Below, in pieces: positions 18,920 through 27,579 of a stretch of DNA of 64,000 bases. The first letter of the stretch is position 1. Every line of letters starts with the position of its first letter. Location: assembly GCF_000820515.1 (NCBI RefSeq), contig NZ_JXDG01000012.1:1-64000 (forward strand). Direction: 5' to 3'. The position numbers and the translations under genes were made by a program. Under the pieces are notes generated by a model. That model was not told the DNA's origin. It made no database searches and worked only from the letters and a program-made list of their open reading frames with translations. This stretch comes from Pseudomonas batumici. Lineage in GTDB: Bacteria > Pseudomonadota > Gammaproteobacteria > Pseudomonadales > Pseudomonadaceae.

Positions 18920-21900
18920 ATGGCAAACACACCCAGCAGGAATGAATGGGGCACCCGGCCCATCGACCGCATTGTCATCTCGGACATTGCTTCAAATCCT
19001 GCCTTCAAGGAGATCTCCACCCACCCCGCCACGGCTCGCGCGCCCTCGCCGGCCAGGGGAAGGGCCGGCCTCGCCGAACTGGACGCGCGCCTGGGGCCGG
19101 TCACCCTGGATAGCTTCGTCATCAGTCGCGTGGAACTCTACGACATGGGCGCCAGACTCAACGGACGCGCCCTCGACAGTGCCGACCCGCAACTCCAGGG
19201 CAGTGGCCGGGCCCTGGTCGATGGCTTGCAGTTCGAACCGGCTGAACTGCAACACCATCTGGAGACGACAGCCGATGCCGATCAGCGCCCGATCGACGTG
19301 CTGTTTGAAATAACCTCGCAACGCTCCTTGCAAGCACCGCCCTTGCTCGGGACAAAAAAACCAGCGCTCGCCGACAACCTGATGAAACATCTCAATCAGT
19401 TGCTCGTGCGGTTGCAGAACCTGCAAGTCCTCGCGCACAAATATGTCACCTTCAGCCTTCCGGGCTGGATCAATACCGCCAAGAGCCGCAGCCTGCTCAC
19501 GGCAGGGTCAGGCATGCAGGCCTACGGGATCTACAGCGGCCTGGTCGGTATCCGCGAAGCGCTGAAAAAGGGCGACGCCACCGACGCGGCCGTGAATGCC
19601 GGCAGCATTGGCGCAGAGCTGACATCCGTGTTGGTCGAACGCGGCTTGAGGAAAACCGGGGAAGCCCTGCTCAGCCAGGGCGGCAGGATTTTCCAGGGCT
19701 TTCGCGCCACCTCCGCCGGCCTGCTGGTCAGCCGCAGTGCCGGCTTGCTGGGCAATGTGCTGACCCTGCCGTTCGATATCCACAGCGCTGTGGTTGCTTT
19801 CAATAATGCCGCCAAGGCCAGCGGCAAGGAGGCCATGGATCATTACGTCACGGCCGGGTTCAGTGTTGCCAGCGCCACCTTGTCACTGGCACTCGGCGCA
19901 GCAGCGGCCGCCGGCTTCAGCTCCGCCGGCCCTCTCGGGCTCGTGGCCTGCGCGGTATTGATCGTCGGCGCGAAGATCTACAGCGCCGTACGCCAGGTCG
20001 ACGATATCGACGACTATATCGAACTGAGCGTCAACGAACGTTGGCGTTCGGGATGGTTCGCCTTTACCGGACAGGCACTGGACAAGGAGGTCATGGATCG
20101 CTACCTGATCGAGCGCACCCGGGTCGACTATGGCAAAGCCCTGGAAACCCGCGCCCGGGCTCTGCTCGACGTGGAGATGAAGGAAACCCTCGCGGGGGTC
20201 GTGAACGGCCGTTTTCACGTCGAGCTGGAGCCCGTGAAACACTGGGCACTTCGCTGGGATGAGGGCGAGGAACAGCCCCATACGACCGTCAATACGCCCG
20301 TTGTCCGCGAGGGTGACGATGTCATCGACGCCTCAAGGGGCCTGGAGCAAGTCCCGGGCCTGGTCAGCGGAACGCCAGGGGAAAAAAAGGCCGTGCTCTG
20401 GCAATTGGGCGGCGGCAACGACCAGGTCGTCGGCGTGCGCGACAAACCCAACTACTTTGCGTTCTCGACCGGCAAAAAGACCCTGACCGGCGGCGATCAG
20501 GATGACGCCTTTCTGTTCCAGGCCCAGGCAACCCTGACCTCCCCCAGCGTGCCCGCCCTCAGTACGCTACAGGGTGGAGACGGCCAGGATACGCTGTCGC
20601 TGCAAGGGCAGGTCCCGTCGCGCCACAGCTTCCACTTCGTCGGCCACGCGGTTGACTTGAACAGCGGCACCTTGGGTCTGCGGCGCAACTCCGCTGACCT
20701 CGACCCGGTCGCCTACGCCACGCTGGCCTCCATCGAGCATGTCGAAACCCTTGCCGGTGGCAGCAGTCGCGTGACCGGCAACCCGCAGGCCAACCAAATC
20801 ACGCTGCAGGGTTTGGACGACCAGGCGAGCGGCGGCGACGGCGACGACACCTTCATACTCAAGGGCACTGAGAGCCGGGTCGCCGGAGGCGCCGGCAAGG
20901 ACCACTACCGGATGGCCTCGACGGGAAGAACCGTGATACTCGACGAGGACGGGCGTGAGCCCAGCACCCTCGAACTGGACTGGCCCATGGAGCGCATCCA
21001 GAGCTGGCGCATCGTCGACACCGCGTTGATCGTCACCTCGTTGCGTGACGAAAATGGCGAGCTGCCCAGTCACCAATTGACCGTCAGGGGTGTCTATCAG
21101 CACGACGGGGGGCGGCAACTGCAAAATGACCTGTTGTTGTTTGTCACCCAGGAGGGCTACCTGCTCAAACCCGACCTGCCGGCCACGCTGGAAGGTACCG
21201 ACGACCAGGACATCCAGGTCACGGTGCTGACCCTCGGACAACTCCCGCCGGCCCCGCAACCCGTCAATGGCGGCGAGTACAGGCTTCCCGGAGCCTCGAC
21301 GAGCAGCTACTTCATCGCCAGGAAGACGCTGGACACAACCTTCCAGATCACAGCTGACGACACACGACCGTCAACCACGCTGTTCCTCGACTATGACAGC
21401 GATGAGATCGAGCAGGTCAGCGCGCTTTACCACGTGCAATCGAAGAGAGTCGGCGCCTTCAACTACCTGGACTACAGCGACGCCAGCCTGACCGTACGGC
21501 TCAACGACCAGACGCAACTGACGCTCAAGGACTGGGTGGTCAAGGGCACAGGCAAACCGACCGATGTCGGTGCCTCTTTGCACACCGCGGGGTTCGACCT
21601 GAACCATGGGATTGTCCTGGTACTGCGCGATGGCAGTTCGTACCAGGTCGGCGCTCCAACCTCCAGCTATCTCGACGACCACCGCAACCCGGGCATCAGG
21701 ACCCTCGATGGCCGTGGTGCATTACGCAGGCGTACCGGCAACCGCCTGTTCCGCTCGCCAGAAAACCAGACCGCCTTGCTCAAAGAGCACCCGCAGCGTG
21801 TCGACTTCAAAGCCGGCAGCGACTCGGCGATCTACAACCTGGAGGGCATGAGTTCAACCTATGAACTCTACCCCTGCGCCGGGGCGACCATCAGCCTGTC

Positions 21901-22402
21901 AACGCCGGGCGCCCTGGCGAAAACCGCCAATGCGTCGACCTGGTACATCCATACCAGCGCAAGCGCCCAGATCATTACGCGCAGCGATATCAGGATCGCC
22001 AGCCAGCAGCTATGGGTCGGCAATATCCGCTTGCTGCTGCCGGCGGACGACGATCCCTCGCAGCCCATGGACCTGATTTACATCGTCCTGACATCCGGCG
22101 CCAGGTATGAGCTGGACCGGATCTTCGAGCAGCTTTTGCTGCAAGAACTGGATGCCCGCGCCCATACCGATATTGCCGCCATAGAAAGCGCTATCAAACA
22201 GCATCAGGCCGACAACGAACTGGCCAGTCATCGCATCAGGGTCAGCGGGTTGAGGGTGACAAGCTCGTCGACTTCAAGCACACCGGCCCTGGCGGCCTAC
22301 GACGCGCTTATCTACGACACGCTGACGGAGCAGTGGCACACGGACAACGACGAATCGTCCCTCGTCGACCCTGCGGACCTGTTTATCCATACCCCGCGCT
22401 AG
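18920..22402 (+). CDS. Large toxin-like protein with TcdA/TcdB-type pore region and RTX-like repeats
   Basis: This protein has 1160 residues. Residues about 1-170 are polar and unassigned. Residues about 175-390 resemble the TcdA/TcdB pore-forming/translocation domain found in Mcf and FitD insecticidal toxins: repeated amphipathic and hydrophobic helices (ITAGFSVASATLSLALGAA-like stretch near 310-358) ending in a conserved YSAVRQVDDIDDYIEL segment. From about 495 to 660 there are degenerate RTX-like nonapeptides (GGGNDQVVG, GGDQDDAFLF, GGDGQDTLSL, GGDGDDTFIL, GGAGKDHY). The rest (660-1160) is beta-rich with no motif I recognise. No Sec signal peptide is present and no type I secretion genes are nearby. 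A second toxin-like gene follows after 112 bp with no strong terminator, suggesting an operon. A pore/translocator role is inferred. Confidence 0.7.
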   Translation: MANTPSRNEWGTRPIDRIVISDIASNPAFKEISTHPATARAPSPARGRAGLAELDARLGPVTLDSFVISRVELYDMGARLNGRALDSADPQLQGSGRALVDGLQFEPAELQHHLETTADADQRPIDVLFEITSQRSLQAPPLLGTKKPALADNLMKHLNQLLVRLQNLQVLAHKYVTFSLPGWINTAKSRSLLTAGSGMQAYGIYSGLVGIREALKKGDATDAAVNAGSIGAELTSVLVERGLRKTGEALLSQGGRIFQGFRATSAGLLVSRSAGLLGNVLTLPFDIHSAVVAFNNAAKASGKEAMDHYVTAGFSVASATLSLALGAAAAAGFSSAGPLGLVACAVLIVGAKIYSAVRQVDDIDDYIELSVNERWRSGWFAFTGQALDKEVMDRYLIERTRVDYGKALETRARALLDVEMKETLAGVVNGRFHVELEPVKHWALRWDEGEEQPHTTVNTPVVREGDDVIDASRGLEQVPGLVSGTPGEKKAVLWQLGGGNDQVVGVRDKPNYFAFSTGKKTLTGGDQDDAFLFQAQATLTSPSVPALSTLQGGDGQDTLSLQGQVPSRHSFHFVGHAVDLNSGTLGLRRNSADLDPVAYATLASIEHVETLAGGSSRVTGNPQANQITLQGLDDQASGGDGDDTFILKGTESRVAGGAGKDHYRMASTGRTVILDEDGREPSTLELDWPMERIQSWRIVDTALIVTSLRDENGELPSHQLTVRGVYQHDGGRQLQNDLLLFVTQEGYLLKPDLPATLEGTDDQDIQVTVLTLGQLPPAPQPVNGGEYRLPGASTSSYFIARKTLDTTFQITADDTRPSTTLFLDYDSDEIEQVSALYHVQSKRVGAFNYLDYSDASLTVRLNDQTQLTLKDWVVKGTGKPTDVGASLHTAGFDLNHGIVLVLRDGSSYQVGAPTSSYLDDHRNPGIRTLDGRGALRRRTGNRLFRSPENQTALLKEHPQRVDFKAGSDSAIYNLEGMSSTYELYPCAGATISLSTPGALAKTANASTWYIHTSASAQIITRSDIRIASQQLWVGNIRLLLPADDDPSQPMDLIYIVLTSGARYELDRIFEQLLLQELDARAHTDIAAIESAIKQHQADNELASHRIRVSGLRVTSSSTSSTPALAAYDALIYDTLTEQWHTDNDESSLVDPADLFIHTPR

Positions 22403-22514
22403 CCGCACGGGGCCTCCAACACGACCCGAGCATAACCGGACAGGGCTTGCCCGCGGCGCAAGACGCGCCGTTGGCCGGTCCCAGTGAGACCACGATCAAC
22501 GAAAGGATTCCGCC

Positions 22515-25361
22515 ATGTCCCCCAGAACACCGATTCGCCCCGGCATCTCCGGCACCGGACAACCCGATCTGCCAACAATCAGACCACCCGAGATCAGCCC
22601 AACGATACGCAATCGCCTTCCCCGCACCGTCGCCCCGTTGCTGCCGAACGCACCTGGGAACATACCGGTCGCCCGGCCGACAGCGGCTCCTGTCGCGCCG
22701 ATCCCCGGCGCGGCCCCCATTGCCATCAGCACCCTCGCCGGTCCCGTTGCCAACAGCCTGTCGCCGGGCCGCCCCTTGAGCGCTTACTCGAGGCCCGCGC
22801 CCAAAGGCCTGCCGCCCCCCGACAGCGACGGCTTTCGCGTGGCCCAGCAACGCCAGTTCGTCAATCTCGAAGATGGCCGGGTCGTGATGGTCCGCTATGA
22901 CGAAAGCGTCAGGTCCTATTGCGCCCAGGCCAGGGAAGAATACCGGCCCTCTGGCCCGGCCTTGTACCGGGTCGCGGGTAGCGATATCTGGAAAGAAAAC
23001 GGCGCCGCAACGGCATTGCGCCAATATCAACTGTCTGAGGAACACCGAGCGATTGTCGCTCAGGCGCCAGCCTGGGCGAACACCAGCAGTTCCCTCGCGC
23101 AAACCGCCACGAAGCAGAAACTCATGGAGCTGCGCTCACGGCTACTGGCGGATGCCGCTCACTACTTCGAGACCCACGCACTGCCGCCCGCGCCCACGCG
23201 CGCCCAGCCAAGCCGCGGCGACAGCCCCCGCGCAATGATCGAGACCTTTTATCGAAACGCCGAAGGGCTGGTCATCGGCGAACTTCTCACCAGCCCGGGC
23301 AGCAAAGTGTTCCTGATCGAGAACATGGCCACCTTGGCTGAAAATGGCGTGAAAACCCTTTATCTGGAACACCTCAGAACCGATATCGAACAGGTTCACC
23401 TGGACCACTTCCATAAAACCGGAATCATGAGCAGCGAACTGGATACCCACTTGCGAGTACTGGGTACCGTGTATGGCAGCTCCTCGCCGGGCTTCTACAG
23501 TTACTACCGCCTGGTCAGCACCGCGCAGACCCGCGGTATTCGGGTTCAGGCGCTCGATTGTGCGGCGAGCTACTCACTCTCGAAAGACGAACGCGCCCGG
23601 GTCGACCATGGACGGGTGATAGGCCACCATGCCAATCAGGTCATCCACGCCGATCGGCTGAATGGCGCAGGGGGTAAATGGATTGCCCTGCTGGACAACA
23701 GCCACGCCAATGGTCGCCTCACCAGCTTTGCGCCAGGGCTGGCCATGGTGCAAGGCGTCATCGGCCTGCAGGTCGAGGATGTGGTGATCGGGCCTGCGGT
23801 ACAAACACTCATTCCGGTCACTGCCAGCACCACGCATACCAACTTCATCCGCGCCGACCTGACACTGTCGGTAAAAGTGCCATGGAATATCTCGTTTGAA
23901 GCGTCGCCCCGATTCAGGGCCTTGCTCAACCCCGAAATCCGCAACAAAAGGGGTGTCGAGCTGATGGACTCCGGCAACGCCGCGAATAGCGTCAACCGCA
24001 ATATCCGCAGCGAATTCTTTCGCCGCAAGGAACTCCTGGAGGAAACCTCCCAGACCTTCTTTTCGCACACCCAGGTCATCCCAGGCCAACGCCCGGTGCC
24101 TCAGTTACCGGCAGAAAGCCCGGCGGCGCAGTTCCTTGAAAAAATCTACGAAAACAGCCATGGACTGGTACTGGGGGCCAGCGCCAAGTCAATCAGCGCG
24201 AGGAAACTGCTGATCGACAACCTGCCCGTTCTCTCCAGGCTCAAGGTGCAAAGGCTTTATGTACAGCATCTGATGAAAGACTTCGACCAACAGCTGCTTG
24301 ACGACTTTCACACCAAGGGTGTGATGCCCGATGAGTTGACGTATATCCTTCGCAACGAGGACAACAAGGAATCCATTGATCCGAAGGGCAAGTATTCACT
24401 GCGGCAATTGCTGGTCAGCGCTCGCCAACAAGGCATCAGGATCCAGGCACTCGACACGGCCATCAGCTATCCCGAAGGGAGGCGCGCTCAGGACCCGGAC
24501 CCGGCCTGGAGCCCGAGCCCCAGGCGCTTGCCCACCTTCAACTATATTGCCCACAAGCTGATCAGCGCCGACCAACAGCACTATGGCGCGCATCGATGGC
24601 TAGCGCTGGTGGAAAGTATCCATGTCAACACCCTCAGAGAGATACCCGGTCTGGCTGAACTACAAGGCGCGGTGGGGCTGCGCACTGTCGCCACGGGGGG
24701 ACAGCCGGCGCTACGGATCACCCCCGATAGCGGCGAAGTGGCACTTTTTTCCAATGGGGTTCATCAAGTCCGCGCAGACCTGAAGGTGGAGATCAGTATT
24801 CAATCCGCTCCCCTGCACCCCACCCGGCGGAACCCGAGGGAGTGTCTGCACAAGCCGTCGGACTTCCTGATTGAAACAACCAACGAGGGGTTCATGCTTG
24901 TCCAGAAACCCAAAGACAGTCCCTACAAGGAGACCCCGTTGATTGCCAGCGAAGGGCTGTTCTCCCCCCCTGCCGGATCCGGTATTCCCGACAGCGAAAA
25001 ATTCAGCAGCATTGGCGATCTGGTATGGCGACTCAAGAGCACCGGCATGGTGCAGGTGGCCGGGACGCCCGGGGGCCTGCCCGGAACGCTCAGGCTCGAT
25101 ACCCATCCACAACTCAATCGACCCGGAATGTTTCTGTTCGGCCAGGTCGAGAACGGCCCCGTACTGGTCTATCGCGCAACGGATCGTTCACTGAAGGTCA
25201 TCGCCATCCTGCAAAAGAGCGAGAGGCCCGGCAAGCTCTGCATCAAAGCGCAAGCACTGGGCTACGACGGATCAGAAGTCTTTGACGATCTCGAGCATTT
25301 GAAGCGCGAATTGATCTATACGAAGAATCTGGTCCCTTACATAGCCCATGTCGATCTCTGA
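22515..25361 (+). CDS. Toxin-like protein with two tandem Tiki/ChaN-like domains
   Basis: This 948-residue protein begins with a proline-rich, low-complexity N-terminus (about 1-100). Two homologous domains follow at about 240-430 and 540-730, each with the pattern GLV-x-G, LIxNMxxL, LYxxHLxxD, GIRxQALD, H..ALxxxxHxN and PGLAxxQGxxGLxxxD. This is the Tiki/ChaN/EreA-like fold found as an effector in large toxins (for example the Ras/Rap1 protease domain of MARTX). In that family a GExH, a downstream Glu and a late His form the active site. Copy 1 has Glu256, Leu258 in place of His, Glu285 and His397; copy 2 has Ala555, Ala557, Gln584 and His703. Copy 2 therefore looks inactive and copy 1 impaired. 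The C-terminal 220 residues are unassigned. It is convergent with dsbS, 15 bp away. Confidence 0.65.
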   Translation: MSPRTPIRPGISGTGQPDLPTIRPPEISPTIRNRLPRTVAPLLPNAPGNIPVARPTAAPVAPIPGAAPIAISTLAGPVANSLSPGRPLSAYSRPAPKGLPPPDSDGFRVAQQRQFVNLEDGRVVMVRYDESVRSYCAQAREEYRPSGPALYRVAGSDIWKENGAATALRQYQLSEEHRAIVAQAPAWANTSSSLAQTATKQKLMELRSRLLADAAHYFETHALPPAPTRAQPSRGDSPRAMIETFYRNAEGLVIGELLTSPGSKVFLIENMATLAENGVKTLYLEHLRTDIEQVHLDHFHKTGIMSSELDTHLRVLGTVYGSSSPGFYSYYRLVSTAQTRGIRVQALDCAASYSLSKDERARVDHGRVIGHHANQVIHADRLNGAGGKWIALLDNSHANGRLTSFAPGLAMVQGVIGLQVEDVVIGPAVQTLIPVTASTTHTNFIRADLTLSVKVPWNISFEASPRFRALLNPEIRNKRGVELMDSGNAANSVNRNIRSEFFRRKELLEETSQTFFSHTQVIPGQRPVPQLPAESPAAQFLEKIYENSHGLVLGASAKSISARKLLIDNLPVLSRLKVQRLYVQHLMKDFDQQLLDDFHTKGVMPDELTYILRNEDNKESIDPKGKYSLRQLLVSARQQGIRIQALDTAISYPEGRRAQDPDPAWSPSPRRLPTFNYIAHKLISADQQHYGAHRWLALVESIHVNTLREIPGLAELQGAVGLRTVATGGQPALRITPDSGEVALFSNGVHQVRADLKVEISIQSAPLHPTRRNPRECLHKPSDFLIETTNEGFMLVQKPKDSPYKETPLIASEGLFSPPAGSGIPDSEKFSSIGDLVWRLKSTGMVQVAGTPGGLPGTLRLDTHPQLNRPGMFLFGQVENGPVLVYRATDRSLKVIAILQKSERPGKLCIKAQALGYDGSEVFDDLEHLKRELIYTKNLVPYIAHVDL

Positions 25362-25376
25362 AAAAAGAGCGGGGGT

Positions 25377-26702
25377 TCAGACCGCCTGCAACGGCATGCT
25401 CAACTCGACCCGCAGCCCATCGGGGCGGCTGTCGAACTGCAGCACGCAGCCGCAGCGCTGGACGATGGCGTTGACAATCGCCAGCCCCAGTCCGCAACCG
25501 TTGCTCGTGCTGTTGCGCCAGAAGCGCTGGGTCAGATGCTGCAGATCGTCCGGGGCGATGCCCGGGCCGTGGTCGCGCACCTGGAAGTGCACGCGGTTGC
25601 CGATGGTTTCCACATTCAGCTCCACCGGCGCATCGCCCGGGGTGTGACGCAGGGCATTGTCCAGCAGGTTGCGCAAGGCGGCGATGGACAGGGTCGAAGG
25701 CATTTCCAGCGGTGCCCGGGAGAAGTCCTTTGCCAAGTGCAAGGCGATACGCTCACGGTCGCCATTGGCCGCATCCTGGATGGCCAGGCGCGCCACCTGT
25801 TCGGCATTGCACTGCACGCCGTCGTCGAACGACAGGCTGCCCTCGACCCGCGCCAGCAGCAGCAACTGCTCCAGGGTCCGGTGCAGGCGGTCGGCACCGG
25901 CCTCGGCGTGGGCCAGGGACTGGTCACGGGCCGCGCCCTCGGTCATGCGCGCCACTTGCAGGTGGGTCTTGATCGCGGTCAGCGGGCTGCGCAGTTCATG
26001 GGCGGCATCGCCGGTCAGCCGGCGCTCGCGCTCGATGGTCTTGCCGATGCGCTGGAACAGCTGGTTCTGGGTCTCCAGCAACGGCTGCAGCTCGCGGGGC
26101 AGCGGCTGCACCTGCAAGGGTTCGAGGGAGTCGGCGCTGCGGCGCATCAAGGCGTCGCGCATGCGGTTGAGCGGCGCCAGGCCCTGGCCGATGCCCAGCC
26201 AGAGCAGGCACAGGCAGCCCATCAGCGCCACGCCGACCGGCACCGAGGCCGCCAGCAGCACCGAGAGGTTCAGGGCTTCGCGTTCCACCTGGCGGTCGGC
26301 GGTGGTGATATGCACATCGCCGCGCACCAGGGTGAAGGTACGCCAGGGCGCGCCGTCGATCGTCTGGTCGTGGAAACCGGCGGTCTGGGCCTCCAGGGCC
26401 TGATCCGGGTTGTTGTGGCTGCGGGCGAGGATCTCGCCGCGCAGGGAGCTGACCTGGCAGGCCATGCCCCCGGGGATATTCAACTGTTCGGCGCTGAAAT
26501 GGGTACCGTCGCCCTTGCTCGGCACCGGCGGCAATTGCTCCAGCAAGCCGGCGACCATGCGCGCCGAGGCCACCAGCCGCTGGTCGAGGGAAAACATCAT
26601 CTGGTGCCGCAGGTCGCTGAGCATCCAGGTCGCGGCCAGGGCCCAGATCAGGATGAACGCCGAGCCGATAGTCAGGCTCAGGCGCAAACGCAGGCTCATC
26701 AT
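25377..26702 (-). CDS. dsbS: Sensor histidine kinase DsbS
   Basis: This 441-residue inner-membrane kinase has TM1 (about 10-30), a periplasmic loop (30-155), TM2 (about 155-178), a HAMP-like linker, a DHp domain with the phospho-His in DAAHELRSPLTAIK, and an ATPase domain with N box, DHGPGI and GCGLGLAIV motifs. The periplasmic loop contains Cys82 (GGMACQVSS), matching the position of the copper-binding Cys82 reported for P. aeruginosa DsbS. It overlaps its response regulator gene (ATGA) and lies next to the dsbD-tlpA-dsbG operon, the same order as PA2476-PA2480. It likely senses copper or thiol stress. Confidence 0.85.
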   Translation of the reverse strand: MMSLRLRLSLTIGSAFILIWALAATWMLSDLRHQMMFSLDQRLVASARMVAGLLEQLPPVPSKGDGTHFSAEQLNIPGGMACQVSSLRGEILARSHNNPDQALEAQTAGFHDQTIDGAPWRTFTLVRGDVHITTADRQVEREALNLSVLLAASVPVGVALMGCLCLLWLGIGQGLAPLNRMRDALMRRSADSLEPLQVQPLPRELQPLLETQNQLFQRIGKTIERERRLTGDAAHELRSPLTAIKTHLQVARMTEGAARDQSLAHAEAGADRLHRTLEQLLLLARVEGSLSFDDGVQCNAEQVARLAIQDAANGDRERIALHLAKDFSRAPLEMPSTLSIAALRNLLDNALRHTPGDAPVELNVETIGNRVHFQVRDHGPGIAPDDLQHLTQRFWRNSTSNGCGLGLAIVNAIVQRCGCVLQFDSRPDGLRVELSMPLQAV

Positions 26703-27379
26703 GACCCGCTGTCCTCGTTACCCGCCGGGCCCAGGCGATAACCGAGGCCACGGACGGTCTCGACGATGCCGTTGCCCAGTTTGCGCCGCAGGTGGTGGAT
26801 ATGCACGTTCAAGGCATTGCTTTCCAGTTCGTCGCTGAAGCCGTAGACGCTGTCTTTCAGTTGCTCGCTGGAGAGCACCCGGCCGCGGTTGTGCAGCAGT
26901 GCCTGCAACAGCGCCTGTTCGCGGCGCGAGAGGTCCACCGGCTGGCCGCCGAGCAGGGTCACGCGGCTGCTCGGGTCGTAGCTCAGGACACCGTGCTCGA
27001 TCAGGTTGACGCTACGCCCGGCCACGCGCCGCAGCAAGGTTTGCAGGCGGGCGAAGAGTTCGCGCAGGTCGAAGGGCTTGAGCAGGTAGTCGTCGGCGCC
27101 GGCCTGCAGGCCGTCGACCCGGTCGGTGACCGAGTCGCGGGCAGTGAGGATCAGCACCGGCAGCTCCAGGCCCTTCTGGCGCAGTTGCGCCAGCAGTTTC
27201 AGGCCGTCCTCGTCGGGCAGGCCGAGGTCGAGCACCATCACGTCGAACTCCGCCGCGCGCAACATGGCACGCGCGGCCGCGGCGCTGGCGACATGCTCGA
27301 CGGTCATGCCCTGGGCGGTCAGGCCGGCCTTGATGCCGCTGGCGATCAGCTCGTCGTCTTCGCAAACCAGTACGTGCAT
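26699..27379 (-). CDS. dsbR: OmpR/PmrA-type response regulator DsbR
   Basis: This 226-residue regulator has a receiver domain with phospho-acceptor Asp51 (VMVLDLGLPDEDG) and a Lys in LLKPFDLREL, and a C-terminal winged helix (LSRREQALLQALLHNRGRVLS, then HIHHLRRKLG). The start at ATG 27379 (AGGTG upstream) is preferred; the frame to 27415 lacks a ribosome site. It is divergent from dsbD; the 200-bp gap carries a tandem GTTAAT box that would serve both directions. In P. aeruginosa the homologous pair activates disulfide-bond genes under copper. Confidence 0.85.
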   Translation of the reverse strand: MHVLVCEDDELIASGIKAGLTAQGMTVEHVASAAAARAMLRAAEFDVMVLDLGLPDEDGLKLLAQLRQKGLELPVLILTARDSVTDRVDGLQAGADDYLLKPFDLRELFARLQTLLRRVAGRSVNLIEHGVLSYDPSSRVTLLGGQPVDLSRREQALLQALLHNRGRVLSSEQLKDSVYGFSDELESNALNVHIHHLRRKLGNGIVETVRGLGYRLGPAGNEDSGS

Positions 27380-27514
27380 GGGGACACCTGTGCAAATGCG
27401 TCGATTGAAACGCAAGTGGATTAAGCGGCGATTATGCCGCCAATGCCTCGAGGATAGTTAATCACCACCCGTCCGAGGCCTGTAAGATCCGCATTCGACC
27501 CGGGAAAAAACCGG

Positions 27515-27531
27515 GTTAATGATCGGTTAAT
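27515..27531. promoter_or_regulatory. Tandem GTTAAT box, candidate DsbR binding site
   Basis: GTTAAT (27515-27520), five bases, then GTTAAT (27526-27531): a direct repeat with 11-bp pitch, the format bound by dimers of PmrA/QseB-like regulators. It lies 49 bp upstream of dsbD in the divergent dsbR/dsbD gap. A third GTTAAT is at 27457. Confidence 0.6.
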
Positions 27532-27579
27532 CGCCTGCTTGCAGGCTTGTACGACTCGCCACGTTTCTAAGGCTTTTCT

